A stretch of DNA of 64,000 nt, taken from positions 62,001-126,000 of the forward strand of contig JAGTXK010000075.1 of the NCBI GenBank assembly GCA_019096195.1, written 5' to 3'. The stretch's first letter is position 1. Each line of letters begins with the position of its first letter. This stretch comes from Boletus sp. NGJ (lineage: Eukaryota > Basidiomycota > Agaricomycetes > Boletales > Boletaceae). A program made the position numbers and the translations under genes. Below are positions 58,111 through 64,000 of this stretch, in pieces. The notes beneath the pieces were generated by a model. That model ran no database searches. It saw only the letters and a list, made by a program, of their open reading frames with translations, and was not told the DNA's origin.

Positions 58111-59439
58111 TCGCTATATCAGCTGTGAACTACTTGTTCTCGTACCCTCTAATCTTAATTTCTTTCATTCTCTGAAGGACTGGACAACTTCAGAATTTTT
58201 GCGGCTCAGCAGTGGAGCACACAGTGCTGCCAAATCTACACAATCCGTCCATCTCCAGCTTTGTAGACTTTCAGCGACAGTCTATTTCTTGCGTCATCGA
58301 GGCCTGATTCCCAAGGGATCAAGAGCTCTGTGGGGTACTAGCCTGTTTGTTATATTGTAACACAAGAGGCGAGGGTGATCAGTTTGCCGCTGTCACGTTG
58401 ATCTCTCACCACATACCACTTGACGACCGGGACGTTTACGCCACTTACTCATCTGTCCAGTGGGACTTTTACGCACTCCTGACTACAACATGATCACACA
58501 TTCGCCAGCATCCAAATGATGCAGAAGAACAAAACTCACCGATAGGCGTGTCTAAAATGACAAAGACAACAAGTTGGGCTCGTTGAATGATCCTGGTGCA
58601 CCCAACTCTATTATAGATCCCGCTTTTTCAGTGACTCCTATCCGACAATCGCAACTGCACCACACCAAAGTTGTCGAAACTGGAGTTCAAATGCATTCCT
58701 TCAAACTACAACTATCGACACCTTGGGGTACTTTCCCACTTGTGGTATGGCAATTAAATCGTACTTGCTACTACACTTGCAACCACTATCGTTGGCAGGG
58801 CATTGCAAGTGTAAATGACACCGCCATGCTGTGCTCATTTTTACGGACCCCACACAGCCTGACATTTTGGTTGGGTATATAACTATCATAAAGTATTTAT
58901 CCAAAATTCCCATCCACCTTGAGACCGCGTGCGCTGATGGTCACGGTCGTGGAACACGACACTCATGAAGAATTGTGCTTCCTCAGGTGTTGCCTATCGC
59001 CTCAAGGTGAATGACTACTGGGCCTTCACGATGTTTCCTTGAGCGTTTATTATAGATATCGCCTCCCCCTCCCGGTTTCGCAGACACTCCCGATGTCATG
59101 GAAGGAAGTGACATCGAGTTACCGTTGACGGGGGAAAATTATCACGTCCAGCAAAGTCGACCTTGTCAGCCGACGCTGCGGATCTCTTCATCCTGTTGTG
59201 TTCTTCCCTCCTAACCACGATATCCATCGTCCTTGTTGAGACCTGCGTAGCCGAAGAGTCGCCATCCCTTCCATCGGGAACCTTGCAAGTTGCTTGTTCT
59301 CGCATGGTGCGGAGTTGCCCTTGCTTGGTTTGTTGGCATTAATTGCCGGTTTGACAGTGAACAACAGCTGGGAGATGGGTCCATTTCAGTTCCCCAACTA
59401 TTGGCATTTGCTCCGACTCGTCTTTCTGGGACTTTGCAG
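58111..59439. other. Region without a confirmed gene; possible upstream exons of the next gene
   Basis: A 102-codon frame at 58574-58882 has no family. Between 59095 and 59330 an open stretch reads an acidic start (MEGSDIELPLTG) in one frame and a hydrophobic, membrane-helix-like stretch (LFILLCSSLLTTISIVLVETC) in another. These may be exons of the membrane protein whose last exon starts at 59440, but I could not build a joint that keeps frame. Confidence 0.4.
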
Positions 59440-59912
59440 TTGATCTGAACTCCCCATTTGCTGACCAGTACAGTTACCGGAGCACGATCCTGAGCATGGC
59501 GCTCGGCGCCTACAGTTCCGCAATGTACCCATATATCGGAGGCCGCGTGGCCGATGTTCCGTGCACGCAGTACGATGTTCAATTCACGTCGCAATATGAG
59601 ATCTACATTCTCATTCTCAATATCGTCGTGTCGGTCATCATGCTGATCATCGCGGTGAGGCTACGCCTGGCCAGCCATCTGGGGGCAGATTTCGCCAACC
59701 CGACACGGTTGCTCTTGGAGTCGCTGAAGAAGCCAGAATTGTTCAATGTGTCCCTAAAAACGACTGTAGATGTGCTTGCAGACCCATACATACTCGTCGA
59801 GGACAGCGCGTTTTTTGCTCGCAGAGCAGAAATCGACAAGGGAGAGAAGGAAACGGAACGGAAAGTTTGCCCCGGCGGAACCCATTTGATCGAACCTCGT
59901 AATGAATCATGA
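59440..59912 (+). CDS. Unknown membrane protein, last exon
   Basis: An acceptor (ACTTTGCAG) at 59431-59439 opens a frame that runs to TGA 59910-59912: ...SPFADQYSYRSTILSMALGAYSSAMYP..., then a strong membrane helix (IYILILNIVVSVIMLIIAV), then a hydrophilic C-terminal region (DFANPTRLLLESLKKP). The family is not recognised. The ATG at 59496 could also start a 138-residue protein by itself. The upstream part of the gene is unresolved. Confidence 0.5.
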
Positions 59913-60139
59913 TAACTTACCATCGTAGGGATGTAATCACTGACGTTGAGATATCACTAGACTATACTGTAGATACTTAACATATGCCAACTGTACTGTA
60001 TTATTTTGCAGAAGGGAGGTTTTGATATAATGGTGCGCCGAGATTGATTTAGTAGGATCAAGAGAGACTCGACATTGCTGTGGCTGTGCATAACGGTCAT
60101 TTTGGGTCGCCGCGCGTTTAAGTAACGCTTTACTCGTCC

Positions 60140-60892
60140 ATGTCCTGCATCCTCCAACCGGCGCGTCCTTCGCGTGTGCTACGTGTTTTCCATGGAGTAC
60201 GGTGGAATTCGACACCAGCCACCCTGCACCCAAACACCCATCCTGCTACCCCGTCGTCGAGCTCAACGCCGAAATCTCAAAAGCGACCCCATCTAGGTAT
60301 TAATGTGGACCCGAAGCATGGCCTTTGGGCTTTTTTCCGGAAAAATGAGGTGGATGACTTAGTAAAGCACGAAACGCTGGAGGCTAGAGAGTCGCTCACC
60401 GAATCTGGTGTGCTGTCTGGGCTAAATTCATGTTGCGCGTGTGCTGATTTCTCTCTGGTTTGGTAGGACGACCCTGGCATGCTGCCGAACTCAGGCGGAA
60501 GAACTTCAGGGACTTGCATACACTCTGGTATGTTCTCTTGCGCGAACGTAACCTGCTCGCGACGCAACGAGAGGAGGCACGGAGAATCGGTATCCACAAT
60601 GCCGAGGCACTCGCTGCCCCGACTATGGATCGAATGGTCTGTTGTTCCCTTGACCGCGCTTTTGCACTTTGGCTTATGTGCCAATCATGCTCAGTGTCGC
60701 AAGTCGATGGCACGCCTAAAGTTTGTCCTCAATGAGCGGCGGCTGCACCATGAGAAATTATGCCAGGAGGGTGTTGTGTCGCAGGAGGAGCTGTTGAAGG
60801 TCCCGGAACCTCCGAAACCGACTCGTCGCATGACACGGAGGGAAAGGACGGCAGCTCGACGCAAGGCATCGTCACCGTCAAGCACTGTGTGA
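60140..60892 (+). CDS. MRPL4: Mitochondrial ribosomal protein uL29m (MRPL47/Mrpl4)
   Basis: Large-subunit mitochondrial ribosomal protein near the peptide exit tunnel. Three exons (60140-60407, 60467-60636, 60695-60892) give 211 residues. Presequence-like start ([22 protein letters not shown]), then [38 protein letters not shown] (the family signature), [29 protein letters not shown], and a basic C-terminal tail ([14 protein letters not shown]). Confidence 0.95.
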
Positions 60893-60940
60893 CCTTGCTT
60901 ACTTTGACGTGCAATCGCAGTAGAGATATTTAATGCAACT

Positions 60941-61300
60941 TTAACTGGGGTCTGATACTACGGAAGGGTGGAGTGCATGAGGTCTACGCGCTTGCTGCCA
61001 ATCCACCATGGCCTGTGAGATCTGGCAGTCCTTGATAGAGGGACTTTCGTGCATCTCTATCTGTCGCTTCCCACGTCTGAGGAGGTACTCAATTGCAGCG
61101 ACATTGCGAGGGGACACTGAGGATGCCTGAATGTGGAATGTGAAGCGAACATAGAGGGAGAACTTGGGTTGGGCTTGGGGCGGTTTCGTTCGTACCATGC
61201 GAAGTGCACTGAGTAGGAACATGAGTTAGAGAAACGACGACAAGGACAGTACTCGCCGTCTGTACAGGGCGAAGACCTCCCTTTGCAGTCCAGAGGACAT
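60941..61300 (-). CDS. SDH6: Succinate dehydrogenase assembly factor 1 (SDHAF1/Sdh6), LYR-type
   Basis: Mitochondrial matrix LYR-family protein that helps place Fe-S clusters in the SdhB subunit of complex II. Two exons (61257-61300, 60941-61208) give 103 residues. The first exon reads MSSGLQREVFALYRR, with the LYR motif as LYRR; the second has LRMVRTKP, VSPRNVAAIEYLLRRGKRQIEM and SIKDC, all typical. The 48-bp intron seems to use a GC donor (GCGAGT) with a normal AG; a GT donor at the next bases breaks the frame. Divergent from NDUFAF6 with 101 bp between starts. Confidence 0.88.
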
Positions 61301-61401
61301 ACTGACGAGGGACTGAGCGGAGGGTCTCGGGTCCTGATTGGTCCCCTCGACACTGCCTGCTAGGGGGCCAAATTCGGTTCGGACGGGTGCCAGCTGACCT
61401 T
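61301..61401. promoter_or_regulatory. Shared 5' region of SDH6 and NDUFAF6
   Basis: 101 bp between divergent start codons of assembly factors for complex II and complex I. No TATA box is seen; co-regulation is inference. Confidence 0.5.
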
Positions 61402-62567
61402 ATGATCTCGTTTAGAAAGTGTCGTGGGCTAGTTGGAAGATCTGCCCGTCCGTGGCAGCAATATCATACCACCGCGGTTCGCGACTTTTCTGCAAGTGCC
61501 AAGGCTTGTTCAGAGGCGGGGACGTCGAATCCAACCGAGTATTGCAGGAATCTCGTTCGAAAACACGACTATGAAGGATACCTCACCGCGCAGTTCTACC
61601 CTCGGCGATACCAGAGTGCATTTTATGCTTTGAGGGCGTTCTACGTGCGTACACTAACGTCGGACTACCGAATTACTGAGGTTTGCTGTCCTAGATTGAG
61701 CTGTCCATGATAAAAGAAGCTGTTTCGCAAACAACACTTGGACAGGCCCGGCTCGTGTTTTGGAGAGACGCCGTGAAAGACATCTTTGCTGTAAGTCACG
61801 CATTTCGTGTCTTTCGGTTTTGTCGACGTCCTTGTAGAACAAGCCCCCTCGGCACCCCATTGCGCTTGGACTCTACGAAGCGACACAGAGGAGTCACCTT
61901 GCGCCATACCACTTTCAGAGGATCATCGACGCCAGGGTCGGTTTGTTCACCAGACATTGTTCTCCATTAACAATGTTATAGGAACAAGAGCTGCACGCTC
62001 AGTCGTATCTGACCGTGGAATCGATGACGTCGCATGCCGAGTCTACAGCCTCGACCTTTCTGTACCTCTTGCTCTCGTTGTTGAAGCTGCCGTCCGAAAC
62101 ACTGTCCCACGCCGCGTCTCACCTTGGTGTAGCGCAATCGATCACCACGGTCCTGCGTGCGTTTCCGTTTCATGCGTCCAAGGGAGTGATGGTCGTGCCA
62201 GCTGAGATTACGGCCAAGCATGGCGTCAACCAACAAGAGGTGCTCACTAAAGGAAGGAGCAGCAAGGCACTGGAAGAGGCAGTGTTTGAGTTTGCGACGA
62301 TCGCGAACGACAACCTGTTGACCGCACGCAGCATGTTTCGGGAAACAGGGGGCAAGGTACCGGCAGAGGCGATGCCAGTGTTTGCTGGTGCAGTGAGTGG
62401 ATTGGTATAGGATGTTTAGGCGCGCTGACGGTGTGCAGATCCCTGTGGTGTCTATACTGCGTCGGTTGGAAGAGGTGAATTTCGACGTGTATGATGGTAG
62501 ATTGCAGGACCGGGATTGGAAGTTAGCCTGGCGAGTGTGGAGGGGTTACTATAAGAGGAGTTTCTGA
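61402..62567 (+). CDS. NDUFAF6: Complex I assembly factor NDUFAF6-like (squalene/phytoene synthase fold)
   Basis: Mitochondrial protein of the pseudo-squalene/phytoene synthase type needed for complex I biogenesis. Five exons (61402-61644, 61695-61790, 61838-61936, 61982-62392, 62439-62567) give 325 residues. Presequence MISFRKCRGLVGRSARPW; then YCRNLVRKHDYEGYLTAQFYP, YALRAFYIELSMI, FWRDAVKDIF, ESTASTFLYLLLSLL, HLGVAQSITTVLRAFPFH, MVVPAEITAKHGV and LEEVNFDVYDGRLQDRDW. The Asp-rich prenyl-diphosphate motifs of true synthases are not visible, as in NDUFAF6 rather than an isoprenoid enzyme. Confidence 0.93.
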
Positions 62568-62952
62568 GAGTATGCCGGCATAGTGATCTGGTTGACCGTC
62601 TCCTGTAACTGGTCGTTGAGTTTGGGAAGCGGAGCGAGTTCGGACCCTCGCACGCTCCTCGTTCCTTTCCTTTCTTCCCCACCACCCAAAAGTCGTCGTG
62701 GCTGCGAGTCTGCGGGGTCCGCCAAGGATGTGGGCGAAGTACTCAGATTTAGAAGTCCGATAGTTGTAGCTTCGAGTGGCCTGCACAACCGCTTGACACC
62801 AGACCACCACCCTCCCAAACAAAGTGTGCTCTCCACTGCCACGTTCATCCTCCTTCTCCTCCTCTCCCCCGCCCCCAAGCCTGTCCCTCCCCGATTTTTC
62901 CCGCCGTTTTGCTCCGTCGCTGACACCCTCTTCCTCCACCTATGGAGCGTCT
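62568..62952. other. Intergenic spacer
   Basis: Between NDUFAF6 and the F-box-like gene on the same strand; no gene seen. Pyrimidine-rich toward the right, as common before fungal start codons. Confidence 0.6.
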
Positions 62953-64000
62953 ATGCGGTACGTTTTCCCGGTGGTGTGACCTATTACCCATCCCCTCAGT
63001 ACTGCCCCAGACGATATCATCCATCTCATCATCTACGAACTTAACGACCCCACCGCTCTCATTCTCACCTCGAAACGCTTTTTCCGGGTTTCCAGAGATC
63101 CATATGTCCGCGCCCATTACTTTCTCCATCGATACGGCCGCATGGATGCCATGTTTTGGGCCCTAGGAAGGGGGAGAGTTCTTAGTGAACAAGTCATCGA
63201 CGTACATCTCTTTGTCACTCCGGTTCCATGTCATTCGCTGAATGTATGCGCCCCATCTCATTGACAGGTCCTCGTATCAAGTGGCGCCTATGTGTCTCGC
63301 TACATTATACAGGTTGCCATCCATCACTACTTCCGTTCTGCAAGTCACTTCATCAAGACATCATGGGTCAGGTCGATCCCTCTTTCCGTGTTCACGCATT
63401 TCATGAAAGTTACTTCTGCGCTCTTCGACGAAATACCACTCGGAAAGAACGAAGACGACGGTTACATTTTTCATTCTTTTCTCAAGGAGAGCAGGCTCCC
63501 CCAGGACTTGAAGAGTACGAAGTGGGAAGACGTGCGCGAGATCTTGAACAAGTATAAGGTGCGCTTCCCCTCTTGTAGAACCGTTTGGTTTGTGACTCGG
63601 TCTAGTTCATCCCATTCAGTATGAAGGTGTGCGACTCAATTCCTCGTCCTTCTGTTCTTTCATGCGATGACTATCAAGGATCCTTTGATGGCTCAACTCC
63701 CGATTGCACTTGCAATCGAACCGAGGCTCCTGCCATATGCGGAGACCAACGGATTCCGCATGGATCCAAAGGTATTTGAGAACTTTGCGTAATTCGCCGA
63801 ATTCTCACTGTGGGTAAATCAGTATCGTGACTTCGTTTTTCGTAAGATGTTCGAAAAACAAGCGCTTAACAGCGGAGATCGAACCGACGATATCGTCCGG
63901 AATGTTCGAGAGTTGAGACGGCTAGATCCGAGGTGGGCTTTCCATTCACTCTGAACAGAACATGATATTCATGCTTGAGCTGGGCAGGATGTTTTTGAGT
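62953..64000 (+). CDS. F-box-like protein, 3' part outside the window
   Basis: Probable start ATG at 62953 (MR, then an intron GTACGT to CCTCAG) joining to TAPDDIIHLIIYELNDPTALILTSKRFFRVSRD, which has the spacing of an F-box (PDDIIHLI ... ILTSKRF). Further exons read VRAHYFLHRYGRMDAMFWALG, SSGAYVSRYIIQVAIHHYF, KSTKWEDVREILNKY, DPLMAQLPIALAIEPRLLPYAET and YRDFVFRKMFEKQALNSGD, each bounded by usable GT-AG sites; the last is still open at 64000. F-box proteins bring substrates to SCF ubiquitin ligases; the substrate region here is not recognised. The N-terminal exon is uncertain. Confidence 0.65.

Noticed and set aside
58574-58882. 102-codon plus-strand open frame
   Set aside because: No recognisable domain and no supporting splice sites; kept only as possible unknown sequence.
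1-64000. CRISPR arrays, rRNA genes, bacterial operons
   Set aside because: None seen; spliced genes and LTR retrotransposons show eukaryotic nuclear DNA.

Overview
The window is nuclear DNA of a filamentous basidiomycete, most likely an Agaricomycete. This rests on many short introns (about 47-110 bp) with GT-AG ends, tightly packed genes, Ty3/gypsy chromovirus and Tc1-type transposons of fungal type, and protein matches recalled by family. No species is assigned. All intron models were built by eye from splice signals, reading frame and family conservation; no alignment or search was run.

Positions 1-33,100 are a transposon island without an intact host gene. It holds three copies of one Ty3/gypsy chromovirus family: copy 1 (1-4576, running in from the left edge), copy 2 (12312-18739, two LTRs and a 5-bp target duplication) and copy 3 (18958-27652, old). 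It also holds two Tc1-type elements, a third Tc1 transposase relic, three solo LTRs of a second family (called X here), one solo LTR of a third family (Y), an LTR-like insertion (W), and a 0.95-kb AT-rich repeat (Z) present as two inverted copies plus a fragment. Insertions lie inside insertions, and target duplications fix their order: Z is split by X, which is split by gypsy copy 2; Z is also split by gypsy copy 3, which is split by another X, itself split by Y. Gypsy copy 1 sits in a Tc1 transposase gene, and another X sits in the catalytic region of a second Tc1 transposase. Older layers are AT-rich and CpG-poor; younger ones keep CpG. Every transposon gene seen is broken.

Positions 33,200-64,000 are gene-dense. 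In order: a short-chain dehydrogenase (-); FCF2 (-) and UTP3/SAS10 (+), two small-subunit processome proteins sharing one 5' region; a Zn2Cys6 transcription factor (-); TOM22 (+); complex I subunit NDUFA9 (-); a DUF2462/UPF0390 protein (+); a CENP-B-type DNA-binding protein without a transposase core (-); alternative oxidase (+); a Spo71/Mug56-type PH-domain protein (+); the SUMO ligase NSE2/MMS21 (-) with one apparent frameshift; mitochondrial uS12 (+); an unknown membrane protein (+); mitochondrial uL29 (+); SDHAF1/Sdh6 (-); NDUFAF6 (+); and a partial F-box-like gene (+) running off the right edge.

Seven of these genes act in mitochondria (import, complexes I and II, alternative respiration, translation), all within 43.5-62.6 kb. 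Several neighbours are divergent head-to-head pairs with little room between starts, and two pairs join genes of the same process (FCF2/UTP3 and SDHAF1/NDUFAF6).
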